64,000 bases of DNA from Apis mellifera (GCF_003254395.2 NC_037645.1:10539229-10603228); one strand, 5' to 3'. Shown: positions 49,451 through 63,490, counted from the first letter of the stretch. The notes: generated from the sequence alone by a model not told the origin. Translations and numbers: made by a program.

Positions 49451-50869
49451 GGGCGAACCGTTTAATAATTCGCAACGAATTTCCATCTATCTAGCCTTGT
49501 AATCAACGAGTATTCTCATTTCGCGCACCATCATCGTTCGTTTTATACAATCGACGCTTATACGAACGCCGTCTCACGGTATGGAAAATGGCTTCGTTCC
49601 CCGAAAGCGAAAACCAGACTATTCGGATACTACGATCACCGGAATAATTGTTAAATAATATCCTTTTTTCCCCACGTGTATATATACGTATATACGTATG
49701 TATATATTCCACGCTCTCCTGAAACTCCTGTTTTTTAATTGGGTCAATTATCATCGAACAATTTGTATCCGAGAAAAATTCTCTCGTGTCCCGATCAAAC
49801 ATACGCGAACGGTGCTCAAACAAGCGCGCACGCGTTTTATTTTTTATTCTTTTTTCTTTTTTTTTTTTTTCAGATGAAACGAAATATTGAAGTTCCTCGT
49901 TTAATTTAACTAACCTGTTGGGGAACGAAACATCTCTCTTCGTCCTTTCCTTTCCTCCCCCTCTCTCTCTTCCCTATTTTTATACTATATATTTCGTATA
50001 CTTTTTCTCTGTTCTTTCTTTCTTTTTTTTTTTTTTTTTTTACTTTTTCTCGATAAGGTATTTCCGTTGTATTATGCGTTCGACGTTTCTGAACGAGGAT
50101 ACTCTCTTTATCGATTTTCCACTCCTTTCGCCTCGGTTTTTCTTTATTTGTAAGAATGAATTTATTTTAAAGTTGGGGGAAAAAAGTGCCGATACCACTC
50201 ATACCATTATCTTGGCGGTGACTTCTCTAACAACAACAACAACAATATCAAACGTGCGAGAACATCGTGCACTCTGGTTCTTCTCCACGAGGATAGATCG
50301 ATATTATAGTGTGTTATGTGCACCGTGATAAAAGGCTGCAAGTTCTTCCTTGAATATCTTCTCTATGCTGAAACGTGTATGTTATATACAGTTTCTAATA
50401 TCGTGCTGCAGGATTAAGTTGAAATTTAATGGGTTTTCGAATTGGGAGGAGAGGGTCATTTGCGAGGGAGGGAGGATTTATGGGAGGCTGCTGGCAAGCC
50501 TTGGAAAAAATAAATAAATAAATCGAGGAGGGTTAATGGGTTATTAATTAAAGAGGGGGCCAAGATTCTCGAGATTTTCCCCCGCGCGTTTGTTGTTGAC
50601 GATAAATTGGTCCTTGCTCCCTTAATTTATGGTGGCGTTCGAGGACACGCGTTAATAAAATGGACGTAATTTATATCTGTGATATATTGTTAACATTTTT
50701 CGAAATCGATCGAAGTTCGGCTCGATTGTAAATAAAACTTTTGATTGAAATTTTGAATAGTTTATATACAAAGATATAATTTTTCTTTAAATAAATAATT
50801 TGTCAAAAAGTTTGTCAAAGTTTGTCTTTAGTGCAGTATTATTTCATATAGTTAAATGAAATAAAATTG
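49451..50869. other. Non-coding stretch, no gene seen
   Basis: Mixed composition with T-runs (about 49852-49870 and 50022-50041). Open frames on either strand have biased composition and no domain. Confidence 0.4.
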
Positions 50870-51745
50870 TTGTTACATTCGATGTATATTTTGATATATA
50901 TTTTTTACATTAGTTGAACATTCATCTATTTCGTTTAATTATATAATAAAGAAAACTGCAAGAAGGAAAATAAAGAATCGTCTATTTTCAGATCGTTATT
51001 ACGTATATTTTGATATATATTTTTTACATCAGTTGAACATTTATTTATTTCGTTTAATTATATAATTATATAATGAAGAAAAATGTAAGAAGGGAAATAA
51101 AGAATCGTCTATTTTCAGATCGTTATTACGTATATTTGATATATATTTTTTACATTAATTGAACATTTATCTATTTCATTTAATTATATAATTATATAAT
51201 AAAGAAAAATGCAAGAAGGGAAATAAAGAATCGTCTATTTTCAAATCGTTATTATATTCGATGTATATTTCGATATATATTTTTTACATTAGTTGAATAT
51301 TTATCTATTTCGTTTAATTATATAATTATGCAATAAAGAAAAATGCAAGAAGGCAAATAAAGAATCGTCTATTTTCAGATCGTTATTACGTATATTTTGA
51401 TATATATTTTTTACATTAGTTGAACATTTATCTATTTCTATTTTAATTATATAATTATGAATATATTATGAATATATTATGAATATATTTATTATAATTA
51501 TATAATTATGCAATAAAGAAAAATGCAAGAAGGCAAATAAAGAATCGTCTATTTTCAGATCGTTATTACGTATATTTTGATATATATTTTTTACATTAGT
51601 TGAACATTTATCTATTTCATTTAATTATGAATATATTATTATGAATATATTATGAATATATTATGAATATATTTATTATAATTATATAATTATAATAAAG
51701 AAAAATGCAAGAAGAAAAATAAAGAATCGTCTATTTTCAGATCGT
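50870..51745. repeat. Minisatellite array, six units with nested expansion
   Basis: Units carry 'tattttgatatatatttttt', 'acattagttgaacatttat', 'ctatttcgtttaattata', 'aataaagaaaaatgcaagaa' and 'aaagaatcgtctattttcag'. The anchor 'gaatcgtctatttt' recurs near 50974, 51101, 51227, 51363, 51543 and 51726. The last two units are about 50 bp longer because 'atgaatatatt' has itself been multiplied inside them. Confidence 0.93.
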
Positions 51746-52309
51746 GCCACGATTTTGGAAATTGGGTGCAGGTCAGCGGATATTCAAGAGAAGGAGGGCA
51801 AATAGGTCAGTAAATATTTTAACGAGTAGTCTTGAATTAAAATTTGTCATATCCTTTCGCTCTAATTATTCGAATATAAAATTGGAACGATAAAATCCTA
51901 TTAATACCCGATGATAATTTCGCCCTGGGAAAGTTCCATCTCCAATTTTGTAAATTTCTCTTTCTCTTTCTCTTTCTCGTCCTTTGTTCAAATCGGTGCT
52001 CACCTTTTCAAAATGTATCCTCTCGCAATTTAAATATCCATCTCTGTTAAATCCACGGTGTTTTAAAAGTTTTTCAGAAGCGAAACGATTTCCCCCTACT
52101 CGCCACCATTCTTTCCCTTCGCGGATAATGAATTCCCTCTTTTCGTGCGTCCACGCGTGTGCCCACCCTTCTATTTTCTTTGGTAATGACCGCGGAAGAA
52201 ATATAAAAACGCGCTAAAGGCGGGCACGAGAACGAAAGAAACGGGGATGAATTTATTACGTTTATTGTTAAATGGAATCGACACAAGTATCTCTTGTTTT
52301 TTTAATCCA
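51746..52309. other. Non-coding stretch, no gene seen
   Basis: Mixed composition with a (CTTTCT)n tract near 51958-51977. No gene recognised. Confidence 0.4.
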
Positions 52310-54612
52310 CTTATCGTAAGATATCATAAGACACGATATTTTCCTCCTTTTTTATCACTATCATTTTTATTTTAACCATCTCGTGGAATATTAATTAAAA
52401 TCTGTCTAGAGTTCAGCTAACCTTAGTGAAAAGTAATATCCACATCATAAGATACTTTCCTTCATTCTTATCTTCAACCAAATAATTAGCGTGCATCGAA
52501 AGTATGTTATTTTTATTTTAACCATCTCGTGGAATATTAATTAAAATCTAGACTTTAACTAATCTTAGTGAAAAGTAATATCCACACCATAGATATTTTC
52601 TTTCTTATCACTTCAATCGAATTATTAGTGTGCATTGAGAGTATACTATTTTTATTTTAACTCTATTTTAACTATCTCGTGGAATATTAATTAAAATCTA
52701 AACTTTAGCTAACCTTAGTGAGAAATAATATCCACACCATAAGATATTTTCTTTCTTTCTTATCACCTTAACCAAATGATTAGCGTGCATTGAGAGCATG
52801 CCATTTTTATTTTAACCATCATAAAATACTTTCCTTCTTTCTTATCACCTCAATCGAATTATTAGCGAGAGCATGCCATTTTTATTTTAACCATTTCGTG
52901 GAATATTAATTAAAATTTATCTAGATTTTAGCATCCTTTCTTATCACTTCAATCAAATTATTAGCGTGCATCGAAAGTATGTCATTTTTATTTTAACCAT
53001 CTCGTGGAATATTAATTAAAATCTATCTAGAGTTTAGCTAACCTTAATGAAAAATAATAATATCCACACCATAAGATACTTGTCTTCTTTCTTATCACTT
53101 CAATCAAAAATTATTAGCGTGCATCGAAAGTATGCCATTTTTATTTTAACCATCTCGTGGAATATTAATTAAAATCTATCTAGAGTTTAGCTAACTTTAA
53201 TAAAAACTAATATTCACACCATAAAATACTATTCTTCTTTCACCTCAATCGAATTATTAGCGAGAGCATGATATTTTTATTTTAACCATCTCGTGAAATA
53301 TTAATTAAAATCTATCTTTTTATTAAAATCTAGACTTTAGGCTAATCTGAAAAGTAGTATCCACACTATAAGATACTTTTCTTCATTCTTATCAACTCAA
53401 CCAAATGATTAGCGTGCATCGAGAACATGCTATTCTTTTTTTAATCATCTCGTGGAATATTAATTAAAATCTCTAAACTTTGGCTAATCTTAGTGAAAAG
53501 TAGTATCCACACCATAAAATACTTTCCTCCTTTCTTATCACTTCAATCGAATTATTAGTGTGCATTGAGAGCATGCCATTTTTATTTTAACCATCATAAA
53601 ATACTTTCCTCCTTTCTTATCACCTCAATCGAATTATTAGGAAGAGCATGCCATTTTTATTTTAACCATCTCGTGGAATATTGATTAAAATCTAAACTTT
53701 AGCTAATCTTAGTGAAAAGTAGTATCCACACCATAAGATACTTTCCTTCATTCTTATCGCCTCAACCAAATGATTAGCGTGCATCGAGAATATGCCATTT
53801 TTTTTTAATCATCTCGTGGAATATTAATTAAGATCTATCTTAATTAATTTAGATTAGCTAACCTTAGTGAAAAGTAATGTCCACACCATAAGATACTTTC
53901 TTCCTTTCTTATCACCTCAATCGAATTATTAGAAAGAGCATTTGCCATTTTTATTTTAACCATCTCGTGGACTATTAATTAAAATCTATCTAGAATTTAG
54001 CTAACCTTAATGAAAGATAATATCCACACCATAAGATACTTTTCTCCTTTCTTATCAAAAATTCTCCTTCAATCAAAAATTATTAACGTGCATCAAAAGT
54101 ATGCCATTTTTATTTTATTATTTTATTTATTTTATTTATTTATTTAATCATCTCGTGGAATATTAATTAAGATCTATCTTTAGCTAACCTTAGTGAAAAG
54201 TAATATCTACACCATAAAATACTTTCCTCCTTTCTTATCACCTCAATCGAATTATTAGGAAAAGCATGCCATTTTTATTTTAACCATCTCGTGGAATATT
54301 AATTAAAATCTAAACTTTGGCTAATCTTAGTGAAAAGTAGTATCCACACCATAAGATATTTTTCTTCTTTCTTATCACTTCAATCGAATTATTAGTGTGC
54401 ATTAAGAACATACTATTTTTATTTTAATCATCTCGTGGAATATTAATTAAAATCTGTCTAGAGTTTAACCTTAGTGAAAAGTAATATCCACACCATAAGA
54501 TACTTTCCTCCTTTCTTATCACCTCAATCGAATTATTAGAAAGAGCATTTGCCATTTTTATTTCAACCACCACCTCGTGGAATATTAATTAAAATCTATC
54601 TAGACTTCTATC
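52310..54612. repeat. Minisatellite array, about 16 units of 100-190 bp
   Basis: Units carry 'aagatactttccttctttct', 'tatcacctcaatcgaattat', 'tagcgtgcatcgagag', 'catgccatttttattttaac', 'catctcgtggaatattaatt', 'aaaatctatctagagtttag' and 'taatatccacaccataag'. The anchor 'ctcgtggaatatta' recurs about 15 times; shortened units lack one or more segments. This is the longest unbroken array in the window. Confidence 0.93.
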
Positions 54613-56479
54613 TAGGCTGTGTAACCGGGATCCGTGAACGGAAAAAAAGATTCATACGTCCGGTATCAAATTAGTGAAAAGTAATACAAGACGGGGGTAT
54701 ACGGTAACAGAGAATAATACAATTCTTTTTCCAAGCATTAAATGGATCGAGTTTCGGTTAAAGGTTAGAAGGGTAAAAAGCGGGACCAGTCTGTCTGACT
54801 GGTTCGAGAAACGAATCGCGACTACCTTCGAGTTATAGGAACGCGGAACAAACTGCTATTATTACTAGCTTTTTTATTAGTCACGTTCCAAAGACCGGGC
54901 TCACTAATTTACAGAGACGTTCACCGTCGAACACCCAACTTTCAAAGAACTTCTTGTTAACAAGCCCCGCCTAGTATTTCCCGATTTCTTGTTTCCTCCC
55001 GCATTTACAAAGCCCCCCCCCCCCTCCTCACCTCGCCCCCTCAGAAACATTAGTATTTCTATTTCGGCTCTTAACCGCTCTTCAGAGAGTCGACGATATG
55101 AAATATTGGGCCATGGGAATTTTAACCATACCCGATTAAACAGGAATCTGCTACCATTAAACAGAGAAATAACATTTCCCTTTCTTTCCTTCTCTCTTCC
55201 TTTTCTTTCATTAATCTCAATACTCTAATCTAAACTTTTTTTATTTTACCCATCTTAAGATTTTAAACTTCCTTCGAGTCGAAAAGAACACAAATTTACA
55301 TTCTTAATCTTCTTAATCTCATGGGAATAAAAATTAAACGTGCAAAATAGATAATAGAAACGAGACATGTTCGATCGAGTACGATCGGAGAAGGGAGATA
55401 GAAGGAGAGAGAAAAACTGTAATTGAGATGTAAAAGGAGGAAGAGGTCTAAGATTCGAGGACCAAGGGCGTAACAAACGAAGGGCCACTTCCTCTCGGCG
55501 GGCCGGCACCACGGATAAAGCCGAAGGATCGATGTGAAGCCTTCCGCTGCCGCCTCCTTCCCCCCCCTCTCCACTACGCGTGGCGCGGAGCACACGCAAG
55601 CGCAGCGACGCGAAAACCGTGTTTATTATACGTGCTTTATGAACGGGCGCGCACGCAAAAACCAATTTCCCTTCTTGCCCGCGTTTACACGTTTCGTTCG
55701 AACGGCGGAGAGCTGTCCTTTGGCCTTCTCTTTAGACAGTCACGGCTTACGAGAGTTTAATTGAATTCTGCCCGCCTCTTACATTTTTCTCCATTTCTCT
55801 CTCTCTCTTTCTTTTTTCTCTTCTTTTCTGTGACGAGTGTCTCGCGACGTTTATTTATTTTATTTTTTTCGTAGAATCGACAATATCGATCAGAGGAGTT
55901 CGATCAGGTTTTTTTTTTTTTTTTTTTTTAGAAAGAATTAATCACACAGAGTCTCGTATTAAGGATTCGATTCGGGGAGAACGGTATTCGATTCGCGTCG
56001 TGCACGTACCGTTTCACCTATTTGTCCACGTTCGAATGTTAACAAGATTTGGGGATAAGGTATTCAGTGGACGAAGCATGGATTTTCCGCGGCATCCTCG
56101 CGAATTTCTCCATTTCACGGGCGATTTGTCCACCGGGTGGGGGAGGAGGGGGAAAAGGGGGATTTGGAGCGCGAGGTCAGTACGCGACGACTTTTTAAAT
56201 CTCATCTGCTGACGATCTCACATCTCTATCCCAACATCCTTAGATCTTGGAAACCGATTCTGGATGTGGTAAATCGTTGTAGAACGGATAAGTTTCTTTC
56301 TTTCCTTCCCTTTTTCCTTTTATTTTATCAAAAGTTTTCCAAGGAGGAGTCATTAGTTACGTATTCATTGCTTCTTCGTGGTCAGTTTTAAAACTTCTGC
56401 CGGGTAATAATATAACGAATATCGCGAGAACATCGAGTTTTCGTTAAATTTCGAATGTACGTTGTTATATATAATATTC
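54613..56479. other. Non-coding stretch with a GC-rich island
   Basis: Contains a C-run at 55011-55025, a GC-rich island at about 55.44-55.70 kb and a T-run at about 55911-55929. The overlapping open frames in the island have no known domain. Confidence 0.4.
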
Positions 56480-58130
56480 CTATATCAAAAGAGAAAATTG
56501 TTGGAATAACGCATAAGGGGACGTATTCGAAAAAGGAGAGTAATTATGAATACATTGCTATCGTTGCAGAAAAGGAAATTCTTCAAATAACGCATATTTA
56601 AAAATTCTTCCAAAACGATAAAAGGATTGCTTGCCTTATTTCTCCTTAATTTTAAATAAGAGCAATTAGAAATATTGCTATTGTTGGAAAAAAGAAAATT
56701 CTTCAAATAACACGTATTTAAAAATTCTTCCAAAAGGATACAAAGAATTTCCTTGCATTTCGTCTTGTTCCTCCTTAATTTTAAATAAGAATAATTACAT
56801 TGCTATCGTTGCAAAATTCTTGAAATAGCACATATTTAAAAATTCTTTCAAAACGATAAAAGAATTCCTTGCGTTTCATCTTGTTCCTCCTTAATTTTAA
56901 ATAAGAATAATTACATTGCTATCGTTGCAAAATTCTTCAAATAACATATATTTAAAAATTCTTCTAAAACAATTTCTTACATCTTGCCTTATTCCTCTTT
57001 AATTTTAAATAAGAGCAATTATATTAAGAATATATTGCTATCGTTGGAAAAAAGAAAATTCTTCAGATAACAGATAAAAGATTTTTAAAAAATTCTTCCA
57101 AAACGATTGAAGAAAGATTCCTTGCATTTCGTCTTATTCCTCTTTAATTTTAAATAAGAATAATTACAGATACATTACTATCATTAAAAAAAAAAAATTC
57201 TTCAAATAACACATAATTAAAGAATAATTATAGATAATTTTAAATAAGAGCAATTACATTGAGAATACATTGCTATCATTGGAAAAAAGAAAATTCTTTA
57301 GATAACAATAATAATAAGAGTGCATATTCAAATATCCTTCCAAAACGATTGAAGAAGGATTCCTTGCATTTCATCTTATTTCTCCTTAATTTTAAATAAG
57401 AATAATTACATTGCTAAATTTTAAATAAGAATAATTACAAAATTAAATAAGAATAATTGCAAAATTCTTCAAATAACACATATTTAAAAATTCTTCCAAA
57501 AATAAAAGAATTCCTTGTGTTTCATCTTGTTCCTCCTTAATTTTAAATAAGAACAATTAAAAATACATTGCTATCGTTGAAAAAAATAAATTCTTCAGAT
57601 AAGAATGCATATTCAATTTTAAAATAAAAATAAATTAATCATAAAAATAATTACATTGCTAAATTTTAAATAAGAATAATTATATTGCAAAATTCTTCAA
57701 ATAATATAATATAATAAAAATTCTTCCAAAAATAAAAGAATTCCTTATATTTCACCTTATTCCTTCTTAATTGTAAATAATTATTACATTGCTATCTATT
57801 TTTTCATTGGAAAAAAGAAAATTCTTCAGATCACACATAAAAGAACGTTCTTTTAAAAATTTTTCCAAAACAATTGAAGAAGGATTCCTTGCATTTCGTC
57901 TTATTCCTTCTCCTTAATTTTAAATAAGAATAATTACAGATACATTGCTATCGTTGCAAAATATCGTTGAAAAAAGAAATTCTTCAAATAACACATAATT
58001 AAAGAATAATTACAGATACATTGCTATGGTTGCAAAATTCTTCATATAACAAATATTTAAAAATTCTTCCAAAACGATCGAACAAGGATTCCTTGGATCT
58101 CGCCCTGTTCCTCCGATTGTAAACGAGAGC
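56480..58130. repeat. Minisatellite array, left part, about a dozen units
   Basis: Units of about 110-150 bp carry 'attgctatcgttggaaaaaa', 'gaaaattcttcaaataacac', 'atatttaaaaattcttccaa', 'aattccttgcatttcgtctt' and 'ttcctccttaattttaaata'. Copies vary by loss of whole segments. The same unit resumes at 58835 after a unique segment. Confidence 0.92.
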
Positions 58131-58834
58131 AATTAAGCGAAATTACGGATACATTGCTCATCAGCCGGGATCATCTTATCCCTAACCCGTAGGAAATGGG
58201 GGACGGGTCTATTATCCTGGCGAAAAGTTAAATGAATTATCTTTTGAGAAGAGGTGGTTTGCCTTTATAGGCTGTTGGAGGGCCATTATAACGGGAGCGA
58301 GGAGGTATAATCCGCGCGGAGGAGGATGCGGAACGCGGAAAAGTTGGTAAAACTGACGTTCCGGTAATTAGATTCAACGGTGCAAAAGGGCAACCGCGCC
58401 CTGCTTGACAGCGGGAAACTTGCTCCGATCCATTTCAATGAGCGATTATAAAATCCGTCTACGGCTTCTATATACTTGCCCGCGCGCGTATTTTGCAATT
58501 ATTATTTTCATTTACATAGTAACCGACTCCCTCCTCTTTCCTCCCCCCTATCCGATAGTTGCTCCTTCCCTACTCGTTCGTTCGTTTCTTCCTTCCTTCC
58601 TACCTTTCTTTCCAAAACGAAAACAATGATAGGACACGAAGGAGATCGGTGTTTAATCGTCCTTGTATAATGAGCAGGATAAATGACGGGAATTAATTTT
58701 CCGGCTTACGTATGTACGTAAATCGAAGAATATATATATATATGTCCATATTGCGCGATATCGAGGATTGTAGGGTGAGGGTGTAGGATTGGAGGGTGAG
58801 TCTCGTTAGACGATCGTAGAAAATTCCGAGAAAA
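58131..58834. other. Unique GC-richer segment splitting a minisatellite array
   Basis: About 700 bp with no copies of the flanking unit. Its composition is clearly richer in G and C, with a CTTC-rich tract near 58582-58610 and a (TA)n run at 58730-58742. No coding gene is recognised; open frames near 58405-58670 are low complexity. Confidence 0.5.
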
Positions 58835-60130
58835 TTTCACATATTTAAAAATTCTTCTTCCAAAACGATAAAAGGAATTCCTTGTATTTTGTTTTGTTCC
58901 TTCTTAATTTTAAATAAGAACAATTATAGATATATTTCTATCGTTGGAAAAAAGAAATTCTTCAAATAAAAAATATTTAAAGAATAATTATAGATATATT
59001 GCTATCGTTGGAAAATTTTTCATATAACATATATTTAAAAATTCTTCCAAAATGATAAAAAGAATTTCTTGTATTTCGTCTTGTTCCTCCTTAATTTTAA
59101 ATAAGAATAATTACATTGCTATCGTTGGAAAAAAGAAATTCTTCAAATAACACATATTTAAAGAATAATTATAGATCATTGGAAAATTTTTTGTATAACA
59201 CATATTTAAAAATTCTTCCAAAACTATAAAAAGAATTCCTTGCGTTTCGTCTTGTTCTTTCTTAATTTTAAATAAGAGCAATTACATTGCTATCGTTGGA
59301 AAAAAGAAATTCTTCAAATAATTACATATTTAAAAAATAATTATAGATCATTGGAAAATTTTTCGTATAATAATATATTTAAAAATTCTTCCAAAAGAAT
59401 TCTTTGCATTTCGTCTTCTTGTTCCTTCTTAATTTTAAATAAGAGCAATTACAGATACATTGCTATCTATTTTTTCATTGGAAAAAAGAAAATTCTTCAG
59501 ATAACACATAAAAGAACATATTCAAAAATTCTTCCAAAACGATTGAAGAAGGATACCTTGCATTTTGCCTTATTCCTCCTTAATTTTAAATAAGAGCAAT
59601 TAAAAATACATTGCTGTCGTTGCAAAATTCTTCAAATAACACATATTTAAAAATTCTTCCAAAACGATAAAAAGAATTCCTTGTATTTCGTCTTGTTCTT
59701 TAATTTTAAATAAGAGCAATTACAGATACATTTCTATCGTTGGAAAAAAGAAATTTTTCAAATAAAAAATTCTCTTTAAAGAATAATTATAGATACATTG
59801 CTATCGTTGGAAAATTTTTCATATAACACATATTTAAAAATTTTTCCAAAAGAATTCTTTGCGTTTCGTTTTCTTGTTCCTTCTTAATTTTAAATAAGAA
59901 CAATTACAGATACATTTCTATTGTTGGAAAAAAGAAATTTTTCAAATAAAAAATTTTCTTTAAAGAATAATTATAAATACATTGCTATCGTTGGAAAATT
60001 CTTCATATAACACATGTTTAAAAATTCTTCCAAAACAATTCCTTGCATTTCGTCTTCTTGTTCCTTCTTAATTTTAAATAAGAGCAATTAAGAATATCGC
60101 TGGAGAAAAGAAAATTCTTCAGACAACGCA
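58835..60130. repeat. Minisatellite array, right part, about eight to nine units
   Basis: Same unit as 56480-58130: 'atatttaaaaattcttccaa', 'ttccttgtatttcg', 'ttaattttaaataagaacaa', 'ttacattgctatcgttggaa'. Many units contain the variant 'aaagaataattatagat', rare on the left side, so the two halves have drifted apart. Confidence 0.92.
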
Positions 60131-61859
60131 TAAATTTTTATCTAAAAATCCGAAACGATCTTCGTCGAATTTATTATAGAAAATTGATCCAGACTCTCTT
60201 TCTCTCTCTCTCTAATCCCATGGAAGAACATCTTTTTCAAAAATAATCTCGTCAGATGGCATCAAAAAACATCGAGAAGGGAGTATTGCGATCTAACATG
60301 CCACTTGTACGCGTTGTATATAAAACATTAGGAGGTAATAATAATTATTCGTTCCGTTCATTTTCTGCGGCGCAGAACTCGCAGACTCGAGTCGTAGAAG
60401 GCGAGGGTGGGAGGAGGAGGACGAAGAGGAGGGGGAGAAAAGAGAAGGAGGGAGCGGAAAGTGGTGGCTGCGCCGCTTGTCCGCAGGCTTGTTTCCGCGC
60501 TTTGAGCATGTATTCTGTCGTTCCGTGAACACGGCCGAGTTAACCAACCTCGCGACCATCGCGAAAATAACGCCGTGGAAATCCTGTTGAGCGGAAACGG
60601 GTCGTCATTCCATCGATCCAATCTGCCCCCATCCCCCCTTTCCCCCCCTTTCTTTTTCTTTTTCGTCTTTCTCCTTCCACCTTCCTCCTCCTCCAACTCT
60701 TGTCGCCCGAGCGACGAAAATCCTTCTGCGGACCGAACTTGATTTATATCACGATATCTTGTATTTGCGTACAAATATATTCCCGATGGAAATCGGAATC
60801 GCTTTCACCAAGACTCCCTTCACCCCTCTCCTAGCTTCTCCAGGCTAATAAAATTAGCCTCGTCGTCCCCCTCCTTTCTTTCCCTCCCGATTTTCTTCTT
60901 CCTTCCATCGATCGAAATCGATCTTAAATCTTGCTACATATATCAAGGATATAGCTTGATCAAAGAATAACAAAATAATCAAACGAAATAATCGAATAAT
61001 CGTTTTCTTCTCCTTTCGGTCAATTAGATCTGACAACGAGGTTTTTCGAGGTTCGAAGGAAAATCGTTCCACTGATATAAACCTGAGGAGGAGGAGGAGG
61101 AGGAGAAGGAGGAGTAAACCGCGAAATAATAGGGACGTATGCAGGCATTATCAGCGCAATTTTCCATGCTCGATGCGTTGAAGTATCGCTTCTAGATGTC
61201 GTTAAGTCGAGTTATCTGTACACGAATAATTCCGTGCCGCGTATATACCGCCGCCGTGCACTACATTCACCCTATCTCAGCGGCGCACACACGAGGGGCC
61301 CCCCACGTGAACGCGAGGAGAATGGGGAGAGGGAAGCTGGTGGATGGAGCGAGCCAGCCGCCTTTCCTCCCTCGGCGTGCGCGCCGTATACGGGTGTATA
61401 CACGCGTTATGCAACCCCCTTCCCTCGAACCGCTATCTGGGATCGCTACTTATGGCCAGACACGATCTCTCCACGCTCCACCATTTTTCTCCGATAACCT
61501 GCATACCCGGTGCTCTGATAAATAAATCCCGATCTGGGTCATCGATGCGTCGAGGATGGGGACAGAGGATGAGAACCGCTGTGTGTGTGTGTGTGTGTGT
61601 AAAGATCGGGGGATATCTGGGCAAACAGCGATACGTTTTCTGATACGATTCGTAATATCACGCGATCGGGTTTATTAAGGGTCGTTTGTTAAGTTCGAGA
61701 TACGCAATTCCTACGTATTTCGTAGGTGTTTAAGTAGAGCAGAACGAACGTTTTGGAATAAATGTATCGTTTCGAGTCTATCTTCTATGGAGGGTTGGTT
61801 TGTTTAGATTTTCGGATCTCGTGTTTTCGTGAGAAAATGTTAGAACGAGCGAAATCTTC
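60131..61859. other. Non-coding stretch with GC-rich island
   Basis: GC-rich at about 60.36-61.6 kb, with GGA tracts near 60411-60430 and 61085-61114 and (GT)n at 61580-61600. The overlapping open frames on both strands are arginine/proline/glutamate-rich and have no known domain. Confidence 0.4.
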
Positions 61860-63490
61860 GGAAATGTTGGATTAGAATGAAAATTCGTGAAAATTGGAGT
61901 TACTGTCTTTAAATCTAAATTGTTTTGTATTGTGATATAATGGAATTTCAAATAAAAAGAAAAAAAGGAAAAAATAAATACTGGGGGTTTTATAATTAAA
62001 AATTGTAATCTTCAATTAGGATGAAAATTCGTGAAAATTAGAGTAACAGTCTTTAAATCTATCGTTTTGTATTGTGATGTAATGGAATGGATTTCCAAGT
62101 AAAAAAATAAATACTGAAATGGGGGTTTTATAATTAAAAATTGTAATCTTCAATTAGGATGAAAATTCGTGAAAAATTAAAGTAACAGTCTTTAAATCTA
62201 TCATTTTGTATTGTGATATAATGGAATGGATTTCCAAAAAAGGAAAAAAAGGTTTTATAATTAAAAATTGTAATCTTCGACGATTAGAATAAAAATTCGT
62301 CAAAAATTAAAGTAACAGTTATATTTATCATTTTGTGATATAATGGAATAGATTTCCAAGTAAAAGAAAAAAAAGGAAAAAATAAATATTGAAATGGGGA
62401 GGGGGGGAGGAATTTTATAATTAAAAATTCTTCAATTAGGATGAAAATTCGTCAAAAATTAGAGTAACGGTCTTTAAATCTATAAATCATTTTGTATTGT
62501 GATATAATGGGATGGATTTCTAAGTAAAAGGAAAAAAGAAAAAAATAAATACTGAAAAAATAATCCTGAATGGATTTCGAAGTAAAAAAAGGAAAAAATA
62601 AATATTGAAATGGTTTTATAATTAAAAATTGTAATCTTCGACGATTAGAATGGAAAATTCGTCAAAAATTAGAGTAACAATCTTTAAATCTATCATTTTA
62701 TTCTGTATATATAATGGGATGGATTTCCAAGTAAAAGGAAAAAATAAAAATTGAAATGGGGGTTTAATAATTAAAAATTGTAATCCTCGACGATTAGGAT
62801 AAAAATTCGTCAAAAATTTGAGTAACAGTCTTTAAATCTACCATTTTGTATTGTGATATAATGGAATGGATTTCCAAGTAAAAGGAAAAAAATAAATACT
62901 AAATGGATTTCCAAATAAAAAAAGGAAAAAATAAATATTGAAATGGGAGTTTTATAATTAAAAAAATTGTAATCCTCGATGATTAGAATGGAAAATTCGT
63001 CAAAAACTAGAATAGCAGTCTTTAAATCTATCATTTTGTATTGTATATATAATAAGATGGATTTCCAAGTAAAAAGAAAAAAAGAAAAAATAAATATTGA
63101 AATGGGGGGGGGAGAGATTTTATAATTAAAAATTCTTCAATTAGGATGAAAATTCGTCAAAAATTAGAGTAACAGTCTTTAAATCTATAAATCATTTTGT
63201 ATTGTGATATAATGGAATAGATTTCCAAGTAAAACAAGAAAAAAATAAATACTGAAATGGAGGTTTTATAATTAAAATTTGTAATCTTCGACGATTAGGA
63301 TAAAAATTCGTCAAAAATTAGAATAACTGTCTTTAAATCTATAAATTACTTTGTATATAATGGGATGAATTTCCAAGTAAAAAGAGAAAAAAATAAAAAC
63401 TGAAATGGAGATCTAATTTCCAAATAAAAAGAAAAAAGAAGAAAAAAATAGATACTGAAATGGAAGATTTTATAATTAAAAATTGTAACA
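61860..63490. repeat. Minisatellite array, about ten units of 140-200 bp
   Basis: Units carry 'ttttataattaaaaattgta', 'atcttcgacgattagga', 'gaaaattcgtcaaaaattag', 'agtaacagtctttaaatcta', 'ttttgtattgtgatataatg', 'gaatggatttccaagtaaaa' and an A/G-rich stretch followed by 'aaataaatactgaaatgggg'. G-runs of up to about 8 occur in some units. Confidence 0.93.

Noticed and set aside
60250..61643. Many overlapping frames on both strands
   Set aside because: The frames follow GGA, CCT and GT tracts; shadows of composition rather than genes.
27010..63490. Tandem arrays as possible CRISPR arrays
   Set aside because: Units are long, contiguous and imperfect, with no short identical repeats separated by unique spacers, and the genome is eukaryotic.
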